DNA of 19,261 nt from Deltaproteobacteria bacterium (GCA_019307665.1 JAFDJC010000066.1:1-19261), one strand, 5' to 3'. Shown: positions 7,960 through 14,488, numbered from the stretch's first letter. Notes: a model not told the origin generated them from the sequence alone. Made by a program: numbers and translations.

Positions 7960-8068
7960 GTGTAAGTTTTTTTATATAGAATATTCTCAAAAGGCTTTTA
8001 ATGTCAAGAACCCCTGAAAAATGCAGCAAAGGTTTTTAAATGTCCAATTATACTGCACATGATTTGTA

Positions 8069-8096
8069 TTGACAATCTGCATTGATGGAAGATAAA
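8069..8096 (+). promoter_or_regulatory. Putative sigma70 promoter of the cold-shock gene
   Basis: A perfect TTGACA (8069-8074) is followed after 16 bases by GATAAA (8091-8096), which matches four of six positions of TATAAT. Transcription would start near 8103, giving a leader of about 65 bases before the cold-shock ATG at 8168. Confidence 0.5.
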
Positions 8097-8135
8097 TAAT
8101 AGCTCAATGATAAATTGGAAACATACACCTTGTTA

Positions 8136-8155
8136 TTTATAAAAGATTTTATAAA
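8136..8155 (+). promoter_or_regulatory. AU-rich hairpin beside the ribosome site of the cold-shock gene
   Basis: TTTATAAAA-GA-TTTTATAAA is a perfect inverted repeat in the 5' leader, ending where the Shine-Dalgarno AAGGAAG begins (about 8155-8161). All pairs are A-U, so the stem would be marginally stable near growth temperature. This could make ribosome access temperature-dependent. The structure is seen; the role is inferred. Confidence 0.4.
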
Positions 8156-8167
8156 AGGAAGTAACTG

Positions 8168-8371
8168 ATGAAAGAAGGAACGGTTAAGTGGTACAGTGAA
8201 AAAAAAGGCTATGGCTTTATTGAAACTGAAAGCGATGGTGAAGTATTTATGCATAAAAACAGTATTAAGGATCATGGTTTTTTTGCTTTACAAAAAGAAG
8301 ACAAGGTGGTGTTTGAATTAAAAAAGACGAACCGTGGCGTGCAGGCGGCAAATGTCAGAAAAGTAAAATAA
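8168..8371 (+). CDS. Cold-shock domain protein (CspA family)
   Basis: 67 residues, a single cold-shock domain. It should bind single-stranded RNA and DNA and act as an RNA chaperone. RNP1 is KGYGFIE (about 13-19); RNP2 is VFMHKNSI (about 27-34). In the best-known members RNP2 reads VFVHFSAI, so the aromatic after His is Lys here, which should weaken base stacking at that position. The ending NRGVQAANVRKVK matches the usual GPQAANV strand. The ATG at 8168 follows AAGGAAG with good spacing. It has its own promoter and AU-rich leader hairpin. It is followed by 127 non-coding bases, so probably monocistronic. Confidence 0.95.
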   Translation: MKEGTVKWYSEKKGYGFIETESDGEVFMHKNSIKDHGFFALQKEDKVVFELKKTNRGVQAANVRKVK

Positions 8372-8424
8372 AAAATCTACCCAAAAGAAGCGGTCTCATA
8401 GAACACAACACCTCTTCTCCTTTA

Positions 8425-8459
8425 TATCCTGAAACTGGATTATCCTGAAACTGGATTAT
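8425..8459. repeat. 16-bp perfect tandem duplication
   Basis: TATCCTGAAACTGGAT occurs twice in direct succession (8425-8440, 8441-8456), followed by TAT, the start of a third copy. A second small duplication, TTCAGATAAG then TTCAGATAAA, lies at 8476-8495. Both are just upstream of the GGDEF gene start at 8499, in its presumed leader or promoter. Confidence 0.8.
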
Positions 8460-8498
8460 TCAAACGCCAACTATCTTCAGATAAGTTCAGATAAAATT

Positions 8499-9557
8499 AT
8501 GAAAAACAAATATTGCGGACGCATTTTAAACAGCCCATACACCGTTGATTTAAAAAACCGCTTGACGGACTGCATTGATCGATTTCATGCTTTTGACGAA
8601 TGCGGAGGACCGGCAATTCCTTATATTGCAGCATGGCATGAAAACGAAGGTGTTGTCTGGTATGAATTTGCCGGCAAGCGCTTTGTGGAACTGATGGGAT
8701 GTGATTGTTCAGATTTACATGAAACTTTTCGAAAGGGTATTATTGATCGAAGAGAATACAAAGTTTTAAATAAAGGGATACGCCAAAAAACCATCGACAA
8801 ACTGGAATTAAAAAACCTTAGAACAAATTTGAGGGATGAAATTGAAAAAAAGGGGATAGAGGAGGCTGTCTATAAAGTTGTCTCCAAAAAAAAAGAGATG
8901 TTTTGGATTAAAGATCAAGCTATCATAGAGTCTTTTGAGCCGGACAAGATCAATATTTCTCTGGGGTGCCTCACAATTGTCACCAAGGAAATGGAAACCG
9001 AAGAGCAACTAAAAAAAACTCAGGGGGCCCTGAGAAAAAGTGAAGAAAAATTTCGAAAACAGGCCATCCATGACAACTTAACCGGTCTGTACAATACCCG
9101 CTATCTGTACAAGGCGTTATCTAAATTGATTTCAGAATCCACTGACACCCGCGTGCCGTTTTCCCTGATATTCATGGACATTGATGATTTTAAAAATGTT
9201 GTCGACACTTTCGGCCATCTGAACGCCAGCCAGGCACTGCAGGAATTTGCCGCTACAATCAGATCCACACTCCATGAACCGTCTTACGGTGTGGCATACG
9301 GAGGCGATGAATTCGTCGTGGTGCTTCCGGGTTATACAAAGCATAAGGCCATTGAGATGGCTGAAAGTATCCGGTCAAAAATCAGCGAAACCATTTATCT
9401 GTCCAAGGTAGGTGTCAATGTAAACCTCTGTGCAAGTTTCGGTGTTGCCTCTTATCCGGATGATGCCACTGGCCTTAGAGAACTACTATCTCTGGCAGAT
9501 GAAGCAATGTTCAGTGTAAAGGAACATGGAAAAAATTCCGTCAGAGGAATAACGTAA
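8499..9557 (+). CDS. PAS-like sensor / GGDEF cyclase, candidate Hypr-type (3',3'-cGAMP) dinucleotide cyclase
   Basis: 352 residues, soluble. About 30-165 is a probable sensor domain with PAS-like features (WYEFAGKRFVELMGCD). A short coiled coil (about 167-188) leads into a GGDEF domain (about 189-350) starting HDNLTGLYN. The signature GGDEF is intact at 268-272, and the metal Asp of MDIDDFK (D227) is kept. Numbering runs exactly 100 below PleD, so two guanine-contact residues can be compared directly: PleD N335 is V235 here and PleD D344 is S244. Ser at the D344 position is the published mark of Hypr GGDEF enzymes (Geobacter GacA), which make cyclic AMP-GMP. The inhibitory RxxD site is absent (H259...S262). 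The ATG at 8499 has no clear ribosome site. The stop lies 5 bases before the FrhB-like gene, suggesting co-transcription. It could instead be a c-di-GMP enzyme or an inactive receptor. Confidence 0.85.
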   Translation: MKNKYCGRILNSPYTVDLKNRLTDCIDRFHAFDECGGPAIPYIAAWHENEGVVWYEFAGKRFVELMGCDCSDLHETFRKGIIDRREYKVLNKGIRQKTIDKLELKNLRTNLRDEIEKKGIEEAVYKVVSKKKEMFWIKDQAIIESFEPDKINISLGCLTIVTKEMETEEQLKKTQGALRKSEEKFRKQAIHDNLTGLYNTRYLYKALSKLISESTDTRVPFSLIFMDIDDFKNVVDTFGHLNASQALQEFAATIRSTLHEPSYGVAYGGDEFVVVLPGYTKHKAIEMAESIRSKISETIYLSKVGVNVNLCASFGVASYPDDATGLRELLSLADEAMFSVKEHGKNSVRGIT

Positions 9558-9562
9558 ATTTG

Positions 9563-10648
9563 ATGGAAAAAATGAATTTAAAAGGACAGCAGCTTCTGCT
9601 GAATACGGTGATCAATCAGGGCTTATGCGTTCAGTGCGGGGCCTGTGTCGGGCATTGTCCCTATTTTAATTTTTTCGACGGCCAGGTTATGGCCATGGAC
9701 ACATGTCGGTCTGAAACCGGGCGTTGCATACAGCTTTGCCCACAGGTAGAACATGAAAAAGCTTCATCGGACAGGCCCCTTGATATAAAATCCGATATAA
9801 AATCCCTTGAAAAACCGATTGGTTTTTTCAAGGAAATTTTTATAGCACGCGCTTCAAAGCAATCCATCAGAAACCAGGCACAATATGGTGGTATCGTCTC
9901 ATCAATTCTTGCATATGCCCTCAATAAAGATCTTGTTAACTTTGCAGTCCTTACCAATAGGGGCAGCGGAATTGCCCCTGAAGGGGTTATTGCAGAATCT
10001 GAATCCGATATTTTTGCCTGCGCAGGTTCAAGATATTCGTCATCCGCAAGTCTTTCAGCACTAAACAAAGCCATCCATGAAAATAAACGTAAAATTGCTG
10101 TTGTCGGCCTGCCCTGTCAGATGGAATCATTGTCGCGAATGAAGTTAATGGATCAAGGTAAAGACAGCATAGGTGACCGTATTGCTCTGGCCATCGGACT
10201 TTTTTGCACATGGTCCATTAAATACCGGGAATTGACTCAATACCTGATTCATGAAGGGATAACATCAAAAATTATTAAATACGACATCCCGCCTCCCCCT
10301 TCACAGTTGTTTATGGTTCAAACTCATAACGGCTGGAAGGAGCTGTCCCTTGATCGGGTCAGGCCCTATATTCACAAAGGGTGTTCTTTTTGTCTCGACA
10401 TGACGGCTGAGTTATCGGACATATCGGTTGGGACGGTTGAAGATAAAAAAGGCTGGAATACCGTTATCATCAGAAGTGATGCCGGTATGGAACTCATGAA
10501 CATGGCAATAAGCGACAGCGTCATTGAAACCCAAGAACTGCCAAAGAAAAACCTTGAACATCTTAAGAAAGCAGCCGGCAATAAAAGAAAACGAGGACTG
10601 GCAGCTCTTAAAAATAAAAAAATGAATAATGAATATAATAACTCATAA
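9563..10648 (+). CDS. FrhB/FdhB-like iron-sulfur flavoprotein subunit associated with IorAB
   Basis: 361 residues. The N-terminus carries a ferredoxin-type set C22xxC25xxC28xxxC32P and a second group C48, C55, C59P, enough for one or two [4Fe-4S] clusters. The body (about 85-330) matches the coenzyme F420 hydrogenase/dehydrogenase beta-subunit family: an N-terminal part with AQYGGIVSSILAYAL and a C-terminal part with VVGLPCQMESL and KGCSFCLDMTAELSDISVG. Family members bind FAD and pass electrons between iron-sulfur partners and F420, NAD(P)H or ferredoxin. In a sulfate reducer, F420 is not a safe assumption. The start is ambiguous: TTG 9560, ATG 9563 or ATG 9572; AGAGGA at 9543-9548 serves any of them and ATG 9563 is preferred. 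The C-terminal tail is Lys/Asn-rich and overlaps iorA by 20 bases. It probably forms a complex with IorAB or is its electron partner. Confidence 0.85.
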   Translation: MEKMNLKGQQLLLNTVINQGLCVQCGACVGHCPYFNFFDGQVMAMDTCRSETGRCIQLCPQVEHEKASSDRPLDIKSDIKSLEKPIGFFKEIFIARASKQSIRNQAQYGGIVSSILAYALNKDLVNFAVLTNRGSGIAPEGVIAESESDIFACAGSRYSSSASLSALNKAIHENKRKIAVVGLPCQMESLSRMKLMDQGKDSIGDRIALAIGLFCTWSIKYRELTQYLIHEGITSKIIKYDIPPPPSQLFMVQTHNGWKELSLDRVRPYIHKGCSFCLDMTAELSDISVGTVEDKKGWNTVIIRSDAGMELMNMAISDSVIETQELPKKNLEHLKKAAGNKRKRGLAALKNKKMNNEYNNS

Positions 10649-12554
10649 AAAAGGTGGGATTCAGGCGCTTCTACAGGGAAACCAGGCAATCGCCAGGGGC
10701 GCCCTGGAAGGAGGAGTTGTATTTTGTGCCGCATATCCCGGTAACCCTTCATCAGAAATTTTAGAAACATTCGCAGAAGCGGCAAAAGATTTACCGATCT
10801 ATGTAGAGTGGTCAATAAATGAAAAAGTTGCACTGGAAGCTGCTACGGCCGCATCTTTTGCCGGATGCAGAGCAATTGTCAGCATGAAACAAAACGGCGT
10901 GAATGTCGCATCCGACTTTTTGACCAATCTAAGCCTTTCAGGCACCAGGGGCGGACTGGTTCTTGTTTCATGTGATGATCCGGGCGGCATTTCCAGTACC
11001 AATGAAGAAGATGCGAGATTGTTTGCAAGCCTTGCCGACATTCCCCTGTTGGAGCCATCCACCCCCCTGGAAGCCCTTGAAATGACCAAATGGGCTTTTA
11101 AGCTATCCGAAGAAATACAAAATATTGTTTTGTTAAGAAGTGTTTCCAGATTGTCACATACACGTTCAAATGTCCGACTGGGACCGCTGCCTGAGTTCAA
11201 AGCAGAACCCCATATAGACACATCTACTCAATTTCATACATTTCCGGTGGTACCCAAGCATATAATCCGACATGAAAAGCTTGATAAGGCCAAAAAATTA
11301 TTTGAAATCTCTTCGTTCAATCATTACAGGGGTCCGGCGACTCCTGAGCTTCTGATCATATCCTGCGGTTGCGCATGGTCTTATGCAGAAGAAGCAATAG
11401 ATATTCTAGATTTGTCCGAAAAAGTGGGAATTTTGAAACTGGCCACAACCTGGCCGATGCCCGATGGCTTGATAAAAACACATTTAAAAAAATGCAGCAA
11501 AATTCTTTTCTTTGAAGATGTAGATCCGTTTCTTGAAAACCAGGTTAAAGCCTTTGCAGCAGATATAATGACGGAACTCGGCACAAAGAAATTTTTCGGC
11601 AAGGCTTCCGGCCACACACCCAGTTCCGGAGAACAGTCACCAAAAATAATACTTCGTGTGCTGAGAGAGCTGTTCAGCATTGAATCCTGCATTGAATCCT
11701 GTATTGAATCCAATGACAACGCAAACGAAAATAAATCGTCAGCCGAAAATATTGTCCCCACAAGGGAATTTGGATTCTGCCCGGGATGTCCGCACCGCTC
11801 ATCTTATTACGCAATCAAAACAGCGCTTGCCTGGGATGGAAGAGATGGATTCGTCTCCGGTGATATCGGCTGCTACACAATGGGAATATGGCCCACAGGT
11901 TTTAACCAGGTTAAATCTGTTCATGCCATGGGGTCAGGGTCAGGACTGGCTTGCGGATATGGCAAGTTGCAGCAATTCGGGTTTCAGCAACCCGTGGTAA
12001 CGGTTTGTGGAGATTCGACATTCTTTCACTCCGGTATCCCGGCTCTTATCAACGCAAAGTTTAACCAGGCGGATATTCTCCTGGTGATTCTGGATAACGA
12101 TGCAACAGCCATGACCGGTTTTCAGCCCCATCCCGGAACCGGCGTCACAGCGATGGGCACCAAAACCGACCCAGTAGACATAGAGGCGCTCTGCCGCTCT
12201 CTTGATATCAGTGTTTCTGTTGCTGATCCGTATGAAATGAACCAGGCTGCAAAGACGATTTACGGCCTTATCAAAAAAAAAGGCCCCCGTGTTCTCATAT
12301 TGCGAAGAACATGCGCTCTTGTACAGGGCAAAGAAGGGGGCTTCCCTTATCAGATGCAGGTCAACCAGGAATTATGTATAGGCGAAGACTGCGGTTGTAA
12401 TCGCTACTGCACACGTATTTTCAGATGCCCGGGCCTGGTCTGGGATGAAGCTAATGGAAAAGCCGGAATTGACGAAGTGATTTGTGTGGGATGTGGAGTG
12501 TGCATCGAGGTCTGTCCTGAGAAGGCCATAGAAAGAAAGAGTGAATATAATTAA
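10629..12554 (+). CDS. iorA: Indolepyruvate:ferredoxin oxidoreductase, alpha subunit
   Basis: 641 residues, usual for IorA. With IorB it oxidatively decarboxylates aryl-pyruvates to aryl-acetyl-CoA and CO2, reducing ferredoxin, in amino-acid breakdown (or the reverse). The N-terminal domain has YPGNPSSE (36-43). The TPP half begins GFCPGCPHRSSYYA and has the TPP/Mg motif GDSTFFHSG with a downstream LVILDND. The C-terminus is a 2x[4Fe-4S] ferredoxin: an unusual first group CIGEDCGCNRYC then CP, and a standard second group C619, C622, C625, C629P. A linker at residues 351-361 is a tandem peptide repeat, IESC-IESC-IES, encoded by 12-base DNA repeats. The ATG at 10629 has a weak ribosome site and overlaps the FrhB-like gene, so coupling is likely. 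Substrate preference among aryl-pyruvates cannot be read. Confidence 0.95.
   Translation: MNIITHKKGGIQALLQGNQAIARGALEGGVVFCAAYPGNPSSEILETFAEAAKDLPIYVEWSINEKVALEAATAASFAGCRAIVSMKQNGVNVASDFLTNLSLSGTRGGLVLVSCDDPGGISSTNEEDARLFASLADIPLLEPSTPLEALEMTKWAFKLSEEIQNIVLLRSVSRLSHTRSNVRLGPLPEFKAEPHIDTSTQFHTFPVVPKHIIRHEKLDKAKKLFEISSFNHYRGPATPELLIISCGCAWSYAEEAIDILDLSEKVGILKLATTWPMPDGLIKTHLKKCSKILFFEDVDPFLENQVKAFAADIMTELGTKKFFGKASGHTPSSGEQSPKIILRVLRELFSIESCIESCIESNDNANENKSSAENIVPTREFGFCPGCPHRSSYYAIKTALAWDGRDGFVSGDIGCYTMGIWPTGFNQVKSVHAMGSGSGLACGYGKLQQFGFQQPVVTVCGDSTFFHSGIPALINAKFNQADILLVILDNDATAMTGFQPHPGTGVTAMGTKTDPVDIEALCRSLDISVSVADPYEMNQAAKTIYGLIKKKGPRVLILRRTCALVQGKEGGFPYQMQVNQELCIGEDCGCNRYCTRIFRCPGLVWDEANGKAGIDEVICVGCGVCIEVCPEKAIERKSEYN
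11679..11711. repeat. 12-bp tandem microrepeat inside iorA
   Basis: ATTGAATCCTGC, ATTGAATCCTGT and the partial copy ATTGAATCC follow each other in frame, giving IESC-IESC-IES. The near identity of the DNA (one synonymous change) points to recent slippage expansion. It lies between the second N-terminal domain and the TPP domain, a region expected to be a flexible linker. Confidence 0.85.
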
Positions 12555-12567
12555 CCCGGAATTTTGT

Positions 12568-13161
12568 ATGCCATTAAACATGATTATAGCAGGGGTCGGC
12601 GGTCAGGGCAATGTTCTTGCCTCCCAGGTTGTCGGCATGGTTGCCGCAGATAACGGATTCAACGTCACTATTGGCGAGACATTCGGGTTGTCACAAAGGG
12701 GCGGCCCTGTTATGAGCCACGTACGCCTTTCAAAAAAGAAGCATTACGGACCGCTTATCCCTCCGAATATGGGACATATCATCATCGGTCTTGAACCGCT
12801 TGAAGCATTACGCATCGCAGATGATTTTGCAAACAAGGAGACCATTTTTATTGTGAACTCCCGACCGATTTTCCCGTTGAACGTTATTGCCGGAGACGTG
12901 GATTATCCTTTGCCGGAAAAAATTAAGCTGGAGCTGAAACAGTCAGTTGCCGCGCTTTACTGGCTTGACGCCAGTGATGAAGCGATTAAGCTTGGAAATC
13001 CCATTCTTATGAATATGATCATGCTCGGCGCTGCATGCAGACTCAAAGAATTCCCCTTTGAGGTAGAAGATATCAAGCAAGCTCTGGAAAAAATGTTTCC
13101 GGCATCTAAACTGGAAATAAATGCCAGGGCGCTTGAGATCGGTTTTAATCTCGTCCCGTAG
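12568..13161 (+). CDS. iorB: Indolepyruvate:ferredoxin oxidoreductase, beta (gamma-type) subunit
   Basis: 197 residues from the ATG at 12568. It is the pyruvate/ketoisovalerate oxidoreductase gamma domain, the CoA-side partner of IorA. Seen are IIAGVGGQGNVLASQ near the N-terminus, GETFGLSQRGGPVMSHVR (about 39-55) with the family's SQRGG, and NPILMNMIMLGAAC toward the C-terminus. A GTG at 12541 would extend it by nine residues (NIINPEFC...) and overlap iorA by 14 bases. The family's N-terminus usually begins a few residues before the AGVGGQG motif, so ATG 12568 is preferred. Neither start has a strong ribosome site, consistent with coupling to iorA. No iron-sulfur cysteines, as expected. Followed after 15 bases by the isoaspartyl methyltransferase gene. 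Confidence 0.93.
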   Translation: MPLNMIIAGVGGQGNVLASQVVGMVAADNGFNVTIGETFGLSQRGGPVMSHVRLSKKKHYGPLIPPNMGHIIIGLEPLEALRIADDFANKETIFIVNSRPIFPLNVIAGDVDYPLPEKIKLELKQSVAALYWLDASDEAIKLGNPILMNMIMLGAACRLKEFPFEVEDIKQALEKMFPASKLEINARALEIGFNLVP

Positions 13162-13176
13162 CAAGGATACCGGAAA

Positions 13177-13914
13177 ATGAAAACCTTAATACTTTTCACC
13201 AAATGTATTCTTCTCTTATTCGCAGGATTCGGCTGGCCATCTGTCTCATATGCAGAAAATAAACAAATTTCTGACCAATTCAGAACTGCTCGAGAGCTGA
13301 TGGTAAAAAATCAGATTAAGGCAAGGGGAGTTACAGACAAACGTGTTCTTACTGCACTTCAAAAAATTGAGAGACACAGGTTTGTCCCTGCCAAATATCG
13401 AAACCAGGCTTATGAAGACCATCCGCTTCCTATTGGAGAGGGGCAGACTATATCACAGCCTTATATTGTCGGCCTGATGACTTCTCTGGTTGAACCCGAT
13501 AACACAATAAAAGTTCTTGAAATAGGAACAGGATCCGGGTACCAGGCTGCTGTACTTGCAGAAATATGCAAGTTTGTCTATACGATAGAAGTCATTCCTT
13601 CCCTTGGTAAAAAAGCGAAACTCCTGCTGAATGATCTTAAGTACAAAAATATCAAAGTTAAAATCGGAGATGGATATAAAGGATGGAAAGAATTTGCGCC
13701 ATTTGATGCCATAGTCGTCACCTGCGCCCCCTCACATGTACCTGAACCGCTAAAACAACAGCTCAAGGAAGGCGGAAGAATAGTCATTCCTGTTGGTGAA
13801 AAATTTATGCAATATCTGAAAGTGCTGACAAAAAAAGAGGGGAAAATTATTGAAGATTCCATAATACCTGTGAGATTTGTTCCCATGATAGACCAAGAAG
13901 GAAAGAAATATTAG
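13177..13914 (+). CDS. pcm: Exported protein-L-isoaspartate O-methyltransferase
   Basis: 245 residues. It methylates the abnormal isoaspartyl carboxyl in aged proteins with S-adenosylmethionine, so that repair to Asp can follow. The core is complete: RELMVKNQIKARGVTDKRVL (about 39-58), HPLPIGEGQTISQPYIV (about 86-102), the SAM-binding loop VLEIGTGSGYQAAVLAE (about 113-129), and FDAIVVTCAPSHVPEPL. Unlike cytoplasmic Pcm, it starts with a clear Sec signal peptide (KTLILFTKCILLLFAGFG, then the cleavage-like SVSYA ending near A26), about 30 residues more than the minimal enzyme. It is therefore probably periplasmic, where a SAM supply is not obvious. The ATG at 13177 has AAGGA upstream. Likely last gene of the GGDEF-FrhB-iorAB run. 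Confidence 0.92.
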   Translation: MKTLILFTKCILLLFAGFGWPSVSYAENKQISDQFRTARELMVKNQIKARGVTDKRVLTALQKIERHRFVPAKYRNQAYEDHPLPIGEGQTISQPYIVGLMTSLVEPDNTIKVLEIGTGSGYQAAVLAEICKFVYTIEVIPSLGKKAKLLLNDLKYKNIKVKIGDGYKGWKEFAPFDAIVVTCAPSHVPEPLKQQLKEGGRIVIPVGEKFMQYLKVLTKKEGKIIEDSIIPVRFVPMIDQEGKKY

Positions 13915-13928
13915 TCCCAAAGGACTAA
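13911..13928. terminator. Candidate terminator hairpin between convergent genes
   Basis: TTAGTCC and GGACTAA form a perfect 7-bp stem around a CAAA loop, overlapping the pcm stop codon. On the minus strand the stem is followed directly by a T-rich run (TATTTCTTTCC), so it fits better as the end of the NRDE-dapF-VIT transcript. On the plus strand the T7 run comes 14 bases later. Only two to three G-C pairs support the stem, so it would be weak. Confidence 0.35.
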
Positions 13929-13972
13929 GCCGCCGCCAAGGATTTTTTTACACCGAATCTCCTATGCATGCT

Positions 13973-14443
13973 TTATAATGTTGCGATCCATTCTCCCACA
14001 CGCTGTGTTATGACGATCACTATGATTGCAATCAAAAGATGTTCTCCGACAATCTTCCAGGCAGGCTCGCCCTGAGCCTTGGCAATGATATAGCTGAGAA
14101 TGGTTAGAATTGACAGTCCCCATACCAGACTCACGATAATGGCGGTGGAAAGAGAAAAAATAAGCACAGGGACCACAAATGTCATTGCAAATATGAACTT
14201 GGTCAAAAATGTGGCAATGGTGGCTCCCCAAACCTGTTTGGCAGTGCCGGCGCCTTTGGCCTCCTCTGAAATATGGATACCCAGGGCATCTGAAAACGCA
14301 TCGGCGATGGCTATGGTCAAAATCCCACCGATAACAACAATCCTGGAATGTGTACCCGAGTGAAGACCGACCATGAGACCGAGGGTCGTGATAATCGCAG
14401 ATGTAAGCCCAAAAACAACACCTGTTCTCAATGAATCCTTCAT
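13973..14443 (-). CDS. Short VIT1/CCC1-like membrane protein (DUF125-type), reduced
   Basis: 156 residues, about two-thirds of a usual VIT-family iron/manganese transporter. The start RTGVVFGLTSAIITTLGLMVGL corresponds to helix 1 of the family (FGxxDGxxTTLGxxxGL), but Ser-Ala replaces the usual Asp-Gly. Helix 2 is ILTIAIADAFSDALGIHISEEAKG, which has Asp and Glu residues where the family often has small residues and Ser-Met. The cytoplasmic metal-binding helices that normally sit between helices 2 and 3 are missing; helix 3 (FIFAMTFVVPVLIF) follows almost at once, then two more hydrophobic segments. It may be a divergent member with a different job, or a minimal transporter. The ATG at 14443 has AAAGGAG 12 bases upstream. 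It lies 45 bases after dapF, same strand, probably the same transcript. Confidence 0.65.
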   Translation of the reverse strand: MKDSLRTGVVFGLTSAIITTLGLMVGLHSGTHSRIVVIGGILTIAIADAFSDALGIHISEEAKGAGTAKQVWGATIATFLTKFIFAMTFVVPVLIFSLSTAIIVSLVWGLSILTILSYIIAKAQGEPAWKIVGEHLLIAIIVIVITQRVGEWIATL

Positions 14444-14488
14444 CTGTTTATTTTTTCTCCTTTCAGATTGAACCGCCCCTTACCTTTG

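Noticed and set aside
8249..8272. Non-functional cold-shock domain because RNP2 has Lys in place of Phe
   Set aside because: RNP2 varies at this position among functional cold-shock proteins, and the rest of the domain is intact, so there is no ground to call it inactive.
8425..8495. CRISPR-like repeats
   Set aside because: The copies are directly adjacent with no spacers and only two per motif; simple tandem duplications.
8372..9600. cGAMP- or c-di-GMP-sensing GEMM riboswitch near the GGDEF gene
   Set aside because: I looked for the conserved GEMM core elements in the leader and neighbouring intergenic regions by eye and found none. A covariance-model search would be decisive.
9661..10833. 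Long open frames on the minus strand opposite the FrhB-like gene and iorA (137 and 153 codons)
   Set aside because: They lie fully opposite well-supported genes, lack ribosome sites and show no recognisable protein features.
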